A stretch of DNA of 13,887 nucleotides, from NCBI GenBank assembly GCA_902803685.1, contig CADCQR010000003.1, forward strand, positions 1 to 13,887, in the 5' to 3' direction. The position numbers and the translations under genes were made by a program. The notes under the pieces were generated by a model, which saw only the letters and a list, made by a program, of their open reading frames with translations, searched no databases and was not told the origin of the DNA. Shown piece by piece: positions 7,693 through 13,887 of this stretch (position 1 is its first letter; every line of letters starts with the position of its first letter). The stretch is from an uncultured Erysipelotrichaceae bacterium. GTDB taxonomy: Bacteria; Bacillota_I; Bacilli_A; RF39; UBA660.

Positions 7693-7950
7693 ATGGTTTT
7701 TCGTTTTAAGCCTGAAGGTGTATGTTCTAAAGAAATGATTTTTGACATTGATGAGGGGAATAATATAATAAAAAGTTTAGAAGTCATCGGTGGTTGTAAT
7801 GGAAATTTAAAGGGAATTGGTGCACTTGTTAGTGGCATGAAGTTAACGGATGTTATTGAAAAGCTATCAAACATCAAATGTGGTTTTAAAAACACTTCAT
7901 GTCCAGACCAAATTGCCAAAGCATTAATTAAGTATAATTCTACAAAATGA
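7693..7950 (+). CDS. TSCPD-domain protein, four-cysteine family (TIGR03905-like)
   Basis: 85-aa protein. I start it at ATG 7693, 8 nt after GGAG (7681-7684), which overlaps the previous stop codon; the GTG at 7687 is only 2 nt from that site and is unlikely. Four cysteines, C11 (GVCSK), C35 (GGCNGN), C63 (IKCGF) and C70 (TSCPDQIA), match the pattern of the small uncharacterised family TIGR03905, related to the TSCPD module found at the ends of some ribonucleotide reductases. The Cys pattern suggests metal or redox chemistry, but I know of no proven function. It is the third gene in the unit with the hybrid sensor and the receiver, so a role in that signalling output is possible by context alone. 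Confidence 0.88.
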   Translation: MVFRFKPEGVCSKEMIFDIDEGNNIIKSLEVIGGCNGNLKGIGALVSGMKLTDVIEKLSNIKCGFKNTSCPDQIAKALIKYNSTK

Positions 7951-7994
7951 TTTACATGTAAAATGATGTCGATAGATGTCTTTTTTTTGTACTC

Positions 7995-8024
7995 TTGTTT
8001 ACACTATGATAATTATATTATAAT
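7995..8024 (+). promoter_or_regulatory. Promoter for the LtaS-like gene
   Basis: TTGTTT (7995-8000), 18-bp spacer, consensus -10 TATAAT (8019-8024); the overlapping TTTACA (7998-8003) is a second -35 choice at 15 bp. The leader is about 15 nt and holds the AGGTGA site (8036-8041). Confidence 0.6.
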
Positions 8025-8045
8025 CTATTTATAGTAGGTGAAAAT

Positions 8046-9974
8046 ATGCGGAGAACGTTTTTAAAATATATTATTTTCTTAATTTGTATTGAAGTTATTT
8101 TCCATTTTGCTTGTTTTAAAGAATTTGATGTCTTGAGTACTTTTTTAATATTTTTCTTATCTATATTTTTCGCAGGAATATTGTCTTTTATTTCTTCAAT
8201 TTTTAAATCAGGTAAGATTAATGTGATTATAATGCGTTTGATATGCATAACTATTTCATTAACTTTTTGCGCAGAATTAGTATATTTTAAAATTTATGAA
8301 TCTTTTTTCAATTTTTCAGGAATAGCATTTGCTGGAGCATTAAAAGATGGATATGATAAGATATTGTTGACTGTTTTTCAAAATATATTTTACATCTCTT
8401 TGATGCTTGGATGTACTGCTTTTTATGTAATTAAATTGTCAAAGGTTGAGCAATGTAATAAACTGGATTTTGCTATATTATCTTTATTTATGATAATTTC
8501 ATTTTCGTATGTTGCTTTTGCTACGTTTTATGTAGATAGGGACAATACCAATAGTTTATATAATCTTGTATATATGAAAAATTTGCCAATAATGAATGTA
8601 AAGAAGCTTGGCCTTGTTGGTTCATGTGGAATTAGTTTAGAAAGAAAAATATTTGGATTTAATCCAAAATTGATGGAAGATGAGAATATTTTAATCAATA
8701 AACGAACGGCTTTAGCTGATGTAACTGTTGTTCATTATAATATTGATAATACTATAGATTTTGATAATCTTATTTCAACCGAAAGTAATAATACCATTAA
8801 TGATTTACATAAGTATTTTAGTAAACAAATACCTACTGAACAAAATGAATTTACTGGGTTATTTCGTGACAAAAATGTCATTTTTATCATGGCTGAGTCG
8901 TTTGATGAGATTGCTATTGATAAAGAATTGACTCCAACGTTATATAAATTAAAAAATGATGGGATTATTTTTAAAAATTATTTTGCCCCTAAATATCCTG
9001 CATCAACAGCGGATGGAGAATATATGTTGGAATGGGCGACTTTGCCTATTATTGGAGAGAATTATAGTTTGATTGACATGGTTTATAATACTAATCCATA
9101 CATATTACCTAGAGCATTAAAACAGCAGGGATATAAGACGTATGTTTACCACGATTATACAGGTTATTATAATCGCAGAAAAAACTATTTCTCTACCTTG
9201 AACTTTGATGGATATAGATACTGTGGAGAAGGTATTGAAACTAGGTGTGAATTTTTTCATGGTAGTGATATGGATATGATGGTTCAAACTATTGATGACT
9301 ATATTTTGCAAGACAAATTTTTTGCTTATTATATTACTTTGAGTGGTCATGGTTCTTATGATTCAAGTAACTTTGTTGCCCAAAAACATTTATCTAAAGT
9401 TAATCATTTAGCATATACTTCAAAAATTAAATATTATTTAGCTGCTAATATTGATTTTGATTTAGCTATGAATACTTTAATTGATAAGCTAGAAAAAGCT
9501 AATAGATTAGATGATACTTTAATTATTATAAGTAGTGATCATTCACCATATTATTTATCTAATTATGAAGTTAATACGATATCACCATTTGATAGAGATA
9601 ATAAATTTGATAGAAATAGGGGATCACTAATTATATATAATAATGCATATAAAGAGAAAAAAGTAGTTGATAAATATGCCATGAATATTGATGTTTTACC
9701 AACAATTTTAAATATGCTTAATATTCCTTATGATTCAAGAATAGTGATAGGAAAAGATATTATGGCGACTAATAGTGATGGTGTTGTAATATTTCCTGAT
9801 AGAAGTTGGGTAAATAATAAGGGAAGTTATGATACTACAAACGGTAATTTTGTTCCATTTGTTGATAATCTAGATGATAAATATATTACTAAAATAACTA
9901 GTGAAGTAAATGAAAAATATAATGTATCTGTTAGTATGCAGTATAACGATTATTATAAATACATATTTAAGTAG
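8046..9974 (+). CDS. Lipoteichoic acid synthase-like membrane sulfatase (LtaS family)
   Basis: 642-aa polytopic enzyme, close to the usual LtaS length, with GTAGGTGA before the ATG. Five membrane segments lie in about residues 6-23, 29-53, 58-82, 105-130 and 140-162, followed by an extracellular alkaline-phosphatase-fold domain (about 275-575). Catalytic residues can be matched to LtaS: E284 in NVIFIMAESFDE, nucleophile T321 in STADGEY, H435 in LSGHGSY, and D498/H499 in SSDHSPY. Substrate-site residues H369, N376 and R377 are in YHDYTGYYNRR, with Tyr375 where LtaS has Trp. The family transfers glycerol phosphate from phosphatidylglycerol to build lipoteichoic acid on the outer face of the membrane; related members transfer other phospho-groups, so exact specificity is inferred. 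The next gene follows after 9 nt and its ribosome-binding site overlaps this stop codon. Confidence 0.87.
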   Translation: MRRTFLKYIIFLICIEVIFHFACFKEFDVLSTFLIFFLSIFFAGILSFISSIFKSGKINVIIMRLICITISLTFCAELVYFKIYESFFNFSGIAFAGALKDGYDKILLTVFQNIFYISLMLGCTAFYVIKLSKVEQCNKLDFAILSLFMIISFSYVAFATFYVDRDNTNSLYNLVYMKNLPIMNVKKLGLVGSCGISLERKIFGFNPKLMEDENILINKRTALADVTVVHYNIDNTIDFDNLISTESNNTINDLHKYFSKQIPTEQNEFTGLFRDKNVIFIMAESFDEIAIDKELTPTLYKLKNDGIIFKNYFAPKYPASTADGEYMLEWATLPIIGENYSLIDMVYNTNPYILPRALKQQGYKTYVYHDYTGYYNRRKNYFSTLNFDGYRYCGEGIETRCEFFHGSDMDMMVQTIDDYILQDKFFAYYITLSGHGSYDSSNFVAQKHLSKVNHLAYTSKIKYYLAANIDFDLAMNTLIDKLEKANRLDDTLIIISSDHSPYYLSNYEVNTISPFDRDNKFDRNRGSLIIYNNAYKEKKVVDKYAMNIDVLPTILNMLNIPYDSRIVIGKDIMATNSDGVVIFPDRSWVNNKGSYDTTNGNFVPFVDNLDDKYITKITSEVNEKYNVSVSMQYNDYYKYIFK

Positions 9975-9983
9975 GTGAATCAA

Positions 9984-10757
9984 ATGAGCAATAAGCATAT
10001 GACCTATTTAGCTATATTTCTTTTAATTATTTCTGGTATATTATTGTCTCTATCCGTTGTTTATTATGATTTTATGGATAAGGCAGTTAGTTATCGATAT
10101 AGTGATGATGAAGAATATAGTAATATTAAGTTAGGTTTGGATTTTATAGAAAAATTGCCGATTCAATTTAATATAACGAATCAATATTTTAGTGGGTTTG
10201 ATAACTTAAGTGAAGATGTTAGACAGACAATTTTAATTGCCTATGCTTTTAAAAATAATTATAAAACCTACTTTTGTGGTTCGGGAAATCAGGCTATTTG
10301 TATTGATAAGGAAAGTTTAAATAATCCTTTGTTTTTAGAAAAATTTAATTCTACTACTAGGTTTATATCTAATTCATTGAATGTCTATTTAGATGACTAT
10401 GGTATGTATACTATTAATAGTACCGATAAATCATCCTTTTATAGAGTTATTTTGGATAATGGTGAGAATAATTTTAGAAAATATTCTAAGTTTTCACATT
10501 ATAAAGAAGATGGTGATATGTACATATTTTACATACGTGAAGGTTATTATGAAGGAAATTGCAAAAAAGGCGAAAAATTAGATCTATACGATTTCATGGA
10601 TGGAAAAGTTAAATATAGTGATGTGTGCAATGGAAACCAGGAGTTTGTGGAAGACCCCAATGATGGTATTAACAGTGTACAGATGTATAAATATGAGTTA
10701 AAAAAAGATGGAGCTGGTAAATTTTACTTATTTGGTTACAATCCAGTGAATGGTTAA
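9984..10757 (+). CDS. Membrane-anchored extracytoplasmic protein of unknown function, coupled to the LtaS-like gene
   Basis: 257-aa protein that I do not recognise. I start it at ATG 9984, 5 nt after AGGTGA (9973-9978); the in-frame GTG at 9975 lies inside that site. One hydrophobic segment (about residues 7-26, YLAIFLLIISGILLSLSVVY) follows a short polar N-terminus and has no clear cleavage site, so the rest (about 27-257) is probably outside the cell. The outer part is mixed alpha/beta by eye, rich in Asp, Asn and Tyr. It has four cysteines in two close pairs (YFCGSGNQAICID and GNCKKG...SDVCNGN) that could form disulfides. Tight spacing behind the LtaS-like gene suggests a partner or accessory role in teichoic acid or envelope work. 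No terminator hairpin follows. Confidence 0.8.
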   Translation: MSNKHMTYLAIFLLIISGILLSLSVVYYDFMDKAVSYRYSDDEEYSNIKLGLDFIEKLPIQFNITNQYFSGFDNLSEDVRQTILIAYAFKNNYKTYFCGSGNQAICIDKESLNNPLFLEKFNSTTRFISNSLNVYLDDYGMYTINSTDKSSFYRVILDNGENNFRKYSKFSHYKEDGDMYIFYIREGYYEGNCKKGEKLDLYDFMDGKVKYSDVCNGNQEFVEDPNDGINSVQMYKYELKKDGAGKFYLFGYNPVNG

Positions 10758-10797
10758 ATATTTTATCATTTTTAATATATTATTTATTCAATAATTG

Positions 10798-10806
10798 TGG
10801 TACACT
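10798..10806 (+). promoter_or_regulatory. Possible extended -10 promoter element
   Basis: TGGTACACT fits the TGn-TAnnnT form of an extended -10. No good -35 lies at 17 bp (TATTAT). A start near 10813 would give a 66-nt leader carrying the structured ribosome-binding region described next. Weak on its own. Confidence 0.3.
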
Positions 10807-10828
10807 GTATGTAGATATTTTAAAAACT

Positions 10829-10868
10829 AAGGAGGTTGATTAATTTAATATTTTTATTATATTAATCA
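10829..10868 (+). promoter_or_regulatory. Distant Shine-Dalgarno followed by a hairpin in the leader
   Basis: AAGGAGG (10829-10835) is the strongest ribosome-binding site in the window but lies 43 nt before the only usable start, ATG 10879. TGATTAAT (10837-10844) and ATTAATCA (10861-10868) form an 8-bp stem, extended after one mismatch by TAAT/ATTA (10846-10849/10856-10859). Folding this hairpin would leave about 11 unpaired nt between the site and the ATG. An in-frame TAA upstream and the lack of ATG, GTG or TTG between it and 10879 rule out an earlier conventional start. Confidence 0.6.
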
Positions 10869-10878
10869 TGTTTGTGGT

Positions 10879-12174
10879 ATGAAGCAGAAAAGTTTGTTTT
10901 GGATTATTATTTTGTGTTTTATTACAATTAGTCTTAATGTTTATGCTTCAGATGACGTTAATTGGAAAAACGATAAAAATTTGAATTTAACAGCTATTGA
11001 TGTGCGAGAAGAACATTCGTACTTAAAAGGGCAGGATGTTTTGAATGGTAATTTGCAAGGAATGACAATTACGGATAGGTATTTTGTCATGGCCATTGCG
11101 AAAGATAATAATAGTGCTTCTTCATTATATTTTATTGATAAGAATACATTCAAAATAGCAGATGTCATTACTAGGTATGCATTTACTAACGTAAGTGATT
11201 TAGCCTATAATAAATATAGAGATGAAGTTATTGTTCCTTACTTTAATTATACTGATAATAAGTCTCATATTGCTTTAATTGATGGCTCAAAAAAGAAACT
11301 TAAGACTGATGTTTCTATAGATAAACAGTATTACACTCTTACCTTTAATGATAAAGACAGGAATTATTTAGCTGTTGCTGATGAACTTACAATATATAAT
11401 TTAGGTACTGATTATAATGAAATATCCAATTATCTCTTGCCTATTAATTATTTGACTCATAATGGGATTGCATATTATAATAATCATATTTATTTTGCAA
11501 ATTATGAGGCTGGAAATGCAACTGATAAACAAGTTACTCAGTATAACAGCTCCGAAGCAGGAAGTAATCTCATATATGTATATAGCAACCAAGGAGAGTT
11601 GGAAAAAACGTTTTATCTTTCAGATATGAAATTAGCTGGTGAAATTAAGAGTGTTGCATTTACAAGTGAAGGTGAGATGTTTCTAGCCTATGATAAAACA
11701 AATGGTTCAATAGGCGTAGCAAAAATCATATACAAAAGCGCTGATATATCTTATCATTTAAATTTATCTTCAAAAACTGAAGTTGAAGATGGAACGTATA
11801 ATTTTTCTTTGGTTGATAATAATGGTAATATTATCCAAAATAAATATAATATTGGTAATAAGATTGTTTTTGATTCTATTGTTAACGATGGCCTAAATGC
11901 TTTTAAATATAAAATTGTTAACAACCAAAATGGGGAAGAATATTCAGTCGTTACTAGAATTTTAGGAGATCCTTTTAATTTAAGATATGTATCTAATACA
12001 TCATATGATAATATGAAAACATTATTAGTTGAATTGGATAAATCAGATCCATTTGTGGCATTGCCAAATAAAATTTCTGGCAAGGTTGTCGCAATAGAAT
12101 ATGGTGGTTTGTTGATTATTGTTATGTTGGCAGGGCTTTTATTGTTGAAGAAAATGTCTTCAAAGAGAAACTGA
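10879..12174 (+). CDS. Exported, C-terminally anchored protein with propeller-like and Ig/pilin-like domains
   Basis: 431-aa surface protein. The signal peptide is residues 1-23 (hydrophobic FWIIILCFITISLNVYA, probable cut before SDD). Residues 55-285 are beta-rich repeats: LQGMTITDRYFVMAIA, SSLYFIDKNTFKIADVI, THNGIAYYNNHIYFANYE and IKSVAFTSEGEMFLAYD, a propeller-like pattern resembling the minus-strand protein at 3806-4744. Residues about 290-363 (VEDGTYNFSLVDNNGNII...AFKYKIV) look like the Ig-like domain of Gram-positive pilins (Spy0128/FctA type), judged by eye. The end resembles a sorting signal: LPNKISG (396-401 region), hydrophobic stretch 407-423, then KKMSSKRN, but without a true LPxTG. 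It may simply stay membrane-anchored. Start choice is discussed under the leader at 10829. A terminator follows, so it is probably transcribed alone or at the end of the LtaS transcript. Confidence 0.8.
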   Translation: MKQKSLFWIIILCFITISLNVYASDDVNWKNDKNLNLTAIDVREEHSYLKGQDVLNGNLQGMTITDRYFVMAIAKDNNSASSLYFIDKNTFKIADVITRYAFTNVSDLAYNKYRDEVIVPYFNYTDNKSHIALIDGSKKKLKTDVSIDKQYYTLTFNDKDRNYLAVADELTIYNLGTDYNEISNYLLPINYLTHNGIAYYNNHIYFANYEAGNATDKQVTQYNSSEAGSNLIYVYSNQGELEKTFYLSDMKLAGEIKSVAFTSEGEMFLAYDKTNGSIGVAKIIYKSADISYHLNLSSKTEVEDGTYNFSLVDNNGNIIQNKYNIGNKIVFDSIVNDGLNAFKYKIVNNQNGEEYSVVTRILGDPFNLRYVSNTSYDNMKTLLVELDKSDPFVALPNKISGKVVAIEYGGLLIIVMLAGLLLLKKMSSKRN

Positions 12175-12189
12175 TTTAATAATTATATA

Positions 12190-12222
12190 AAACCAACTGA
12201 ATATAAATCGGTTGGTTTGTTA
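12190..12222 (+). terminator. Rho-independent terminator
   Basis: AAACCAACTGA (12190-12200) and TCGGTTGGTTT (12208-12218) form an 11-bp stem with one G-T pair and a 7-nt loop. The T-rich tail (GTTATTATT) is imperfect. It lies 15 nt after the stop of the exported protein. Confidence 0.75.
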
Positions 12223-12278
12223 TTATTCATATATTAATTTTAATTGGTTTATATTTATTATCTTATATTTTTATTTAT

Positions 12279-12286
12279 GTTAAATT
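12279..12286 (+). promoter_or_regulatory. Weak candidate promoter for the deacetylase gene
   Basis: Around 12278-12286, TGTTAAATT has the extended -10 form; TATGAT (12286-12291) is an alternative. No convincing -35 was found in this very AT-rich gap (12223-12331). A promoter is expected here because a terminator lies just upstream. Confidence 0.25.
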
Positions 12287-12331
12287 ATGATATATTATTA
12301 TTGGTTAAACTAGTGGTATGGTGGTAGTAGT

Positions 12332-13786
12332 ATGAGAATAAGAGTTTTTAGATGGGCTAAGAGACATATAGCGTTTGTTGGTGATGGTAATAAAATAAGA
12401 AAATTTGACATTGTTTTAATACCTCTCTTATCGTTAATAATAGCATTAGTAATACTTTTCCCTAGGATTAAATTAAATGGTAGTGCTACTGAAGAAATTA
12501 TGTATAGTTCTAAGTATCATGACGCTGGAGCTACAGTTATTTTTTTAGGAAAGGATTTATCAAACGAAATTAAGATATCTGGTAAAGTAAAAACCGAGAA
12601 AATAGGTACATATAAAATCGTTTATAGATATGATGGATTTATTGTTCCTATAAAGAAAGTTAGGACCGTAAAAGTAATAGATAATAAGAAGCCTGTAATC
12701 ACTCTTGTTGGAGAAAAAGAAAAGTTAATTTGTAAAGGCCAAAAATATCAAGAAGAAGGCTTTAAAGCCTATGACGAATATGATGGCGACATCACAAAGA
12801 AAGTTAAAGTTACAAATTTAGAAGATAAGATTGTATATGAAGTTAATGATTCGAGCAACAATTCATACGAACTAGAAAGAAAAATATTATATGGAGACAA
12901 AACAAAACCGGAGATAACTATGGTCGGCAATGATGTGTTATATATTACTAAGGGTAGTGCTTATAATGAGCCGGGATTTTCTGCTAATGATAATTGTGAT
13001 GGAAAAATCGATGATAAAGTCGTTGTTAGTGGCAATGTTGATACTAATAATGTTGGTTCTTATACAATTAATTACAGTGTAACTGATAAAGCTGGAAATG
13101 CAACTACTGTTACCAGAAAAGTCAATGTTACTGGTAAAGTAGATGTAAATAGTGGTATTAGTAAACCTGGGGTTATATATTTAACATTTGATGATGGGCC
13201 GCAAACCGGTACTACTGATGTAATACTAGATATTTTAAAAGAAGAAGGTGTCAAGGCGACATTCTTTGTCACTAATAAAGGCGATGATAATCTCATTAAA
13301 CGTGAGTATGATGAAGGGCATACGGTTGCTTTACATACGGCTACTCATGATTATTCCATTGTGTATGCTTCAGCCGATTCCTATTTTAATGATTTAAATA
13401 TAGTACACGAGCGGGTTTTACGTATCACAGGATATGATTCTAGAATTATTCGTTTTCCTGGCGGTAGCAGTAATACCGTCAGTAGAAGATACACGCAGGG
13501 CATTATGTCATATTTAACTGATGAAGTGTTGAACCGTGGTTATCGATATTATGATTGGAACATTTCAAGTGGTGATGCTGGAGGGACTACTGATCCTAAT
13601 CAGGTATATTTGAATGTCTGTAATAATCTATCTAAGAATCGTGCAAATATGGTTTTGATGCATGATATAAAGAGACATACTAGAGATGCTTTAAGAAATA
13701 TTATTAAATGTGGTAAAGACAATGGCTATACTTTTGAGCCTATTACTATGGATACTGCTATGGTAAGACAAGGTGTTAACAATTAA
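12332..13786 (+). CDS. Membrane-anchored polysaccharide deacetylase (NodB) with Ig-like DUF5011-type repeats
   Basis: 484-aa envelope enzyme. A cytoplasmic basic N-terminus (MRIRVFRWAKRH) is followed by one anchor helix (about 26-43). Three bacterial Ig-like modules follow: a diverged one at 47-116, and two clearer DUF5011-type ones at 120-188 (PVITLVG, YDGDIT) and 193-268 (PEITMVG, CDGKIDDKV, VGSYTINYSVTDKAGN). The NodB catalytic domain is at about 280-480: TFDDGP (285-290, D287/D288), HTATHD (335-340, metal ligands H335 and H339), RFPGG (374-378), DWN (408-410) and VLMHD (441-445, H444). All motifs are present, so it should be an active metal-dependent deacetylase acting on cell-wall peptidoglycan or another N-acetylated glycan; the substrate is not readable. 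The ribosome-binding site is weak (GGTGG, 12320-12324). Confidence 0.92.
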   Translation: MRIRVFRWAKRHIAFVGDGNKIRKFDIVLIPLLSLIIALVILFPRIKLNGSATEEIMYSSKYHDAGATVIFLGKDLSNEIKISGKVKTEKIGTYKIVYRYDGFIVPIKKVRTVKVIDNKKPVITLVGEKEKLICKGQKYQEEGFKAYDEYDGDITKKVKVTNLEDKIVYEVNDSSNNSYELERKILYGDKTKPEITMVGNDVLYITKGSAYNEPGFSANDNCDGKIDDKVVVSGNVDTNNVGSYTINYSVTDKAGNATTVTRKVNVTGKVDVNSGISKPGVIYLTFDDGPQTGTTDVILDILKEEGVKATFFVTNKGDDNLIKREYDEGHTVALHTATHDYSIVYASADSYFNDLNIVHERVLRITGYDSRIIRFPGGSSNTVSRRYTQGIMSYLTDEVLNRGYRYYDWNISSGDAGGTTDPNQVYLNVCNNLSKNRANMVLMHDIKRHTRDALRNIIKCGKDNGYTFEPITMDTAMVRQGVNN

Positions 13787-13847
13787 TGAGTGGTGTTATT
13801 ATATTTAATTAATATTTTGAATATAAAGGATAAGTTGGTGATACACT

Positions 13848-13887
13848 GTGAAAAGAATAAAGAACTATAACGCAAACATTTTTAATA
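13848..13887 (+). CDS. Possible start of the next gene, cut by the window end
   Basis: GTG 13848 begins an open frame, VKRIKNYNANIFN, that continues past the last base; GGTGA (13837-13841) lies 6 nt upstream. Only 13 codons are visible, so neither the product nor the reality of the gene can be judged. The gap 13787-13847 shows no convincing terminator. Confidence 0.35.
   Translation, partial: MKRIKNYNANIFN

Noticed and set aside
7674..7919. 81-codon minus-strand frame opposite the TSCPD gene
   Set aside because: It mirrors the well-supported four-Cys protein and has no independent support.
7687..7950. GTG 7687 as start of the TSCPD protein
   Set aside because: It lies 2 nt from the GGAG site; ATG 7693 has the normal 8-nt spacing.
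7951..7990. T-run after the TSCPD gene as a terminator
   Set aside because: The eight T's at 7981-7988 follow a direct repeat (GATGTC...GATGTC), not an inverted one, and no stable stem was found next to them.
10836..10862. Leader peptide starting at TTG 10836 (nine codons ending TAA)
   Set aside because: The TTG abuts the AGGAGG with no spacing, too close for initiation; the hairpin explanation fits better.
11754..12083. 109-codon minus-strand frame inside the exported-protein gene
   Set aside because: The plus strand here codes for a coherent Ig-like domain; the antisense frame has no ribosome-binding site or recognisable family.

Overview
The window looks like chromosome from a low-GC Gram-positive bacterium (Firmicutes/Bacilli side, possibly a gut-type Erysipelotrichales or RF39-like lineage; this is inference). 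The DNA is very AT-rich, roughly 30% GC by eye. Genes use Shine-Dalgarno sites of the AGGAGG/AGGTGA type. TGA is a true stop and Trp is TGG, so the code is 11, not the mycoplasma code. Envelope genes point to a monoderm cell: a lipoteichoic-acid-synthase-like sulfatase, a polysaccharide deacetylase, and an exported protein whose C-terminus resembles a sorting signal. No tRNA, rRNA, CRISPR, transposase or integrase was seen.

Layout. 1-1113: 3' three-quarters of a bifunctional aminoglycoside-resistance gene of the AAC(6')-APH(2'') type, cut only by the window edge. 1114-1637: a weak hypothetical ORF and a strong terminator. 1748-3070: a three-domain HTH-P-loop ATPase-CYTH protein with a palindrome just upstream. 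3137-3772: a CmpB-type membrane protein with its own promoter, ending in a terminator shared with the convergent gene 3806-4744 (minus), a membrane-anchored propeller-like protein. 4852-5322: a DnaQ-fold-like protein that appears to lack exonuclease residues.

5392-7950 is a tight three-gene unit: a 7-TM hybrid sensor kinase whose phosphoacceptor His is replaced by Val, a free-standing receiver very similar to the hybrid's own receiver, and a small four-cysteine TSCPD protein. The kinase keeps its ATP-binding motifs, and both receivers keep their phosphorylation sites. This unit is the best candidate for an unusual signalling system.

8046-13786 is a run of envelope genes: the LtaS-like enzyme, a membrane-anchored protein of unknown function spaced 9 nt behind it, an exported propeller/Ig-like protein, and a deacetylase with Ig-like repeats. 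The mRNA leader of the exported protein has a strong Shine-Dalgarno 43 nt from the start codon, with a hairpin filling most of the gap. A possible further gene begins at 13848 and runs out of the window.

All family calls come from reading motifs and from memory of reference sequences. No database search was run.
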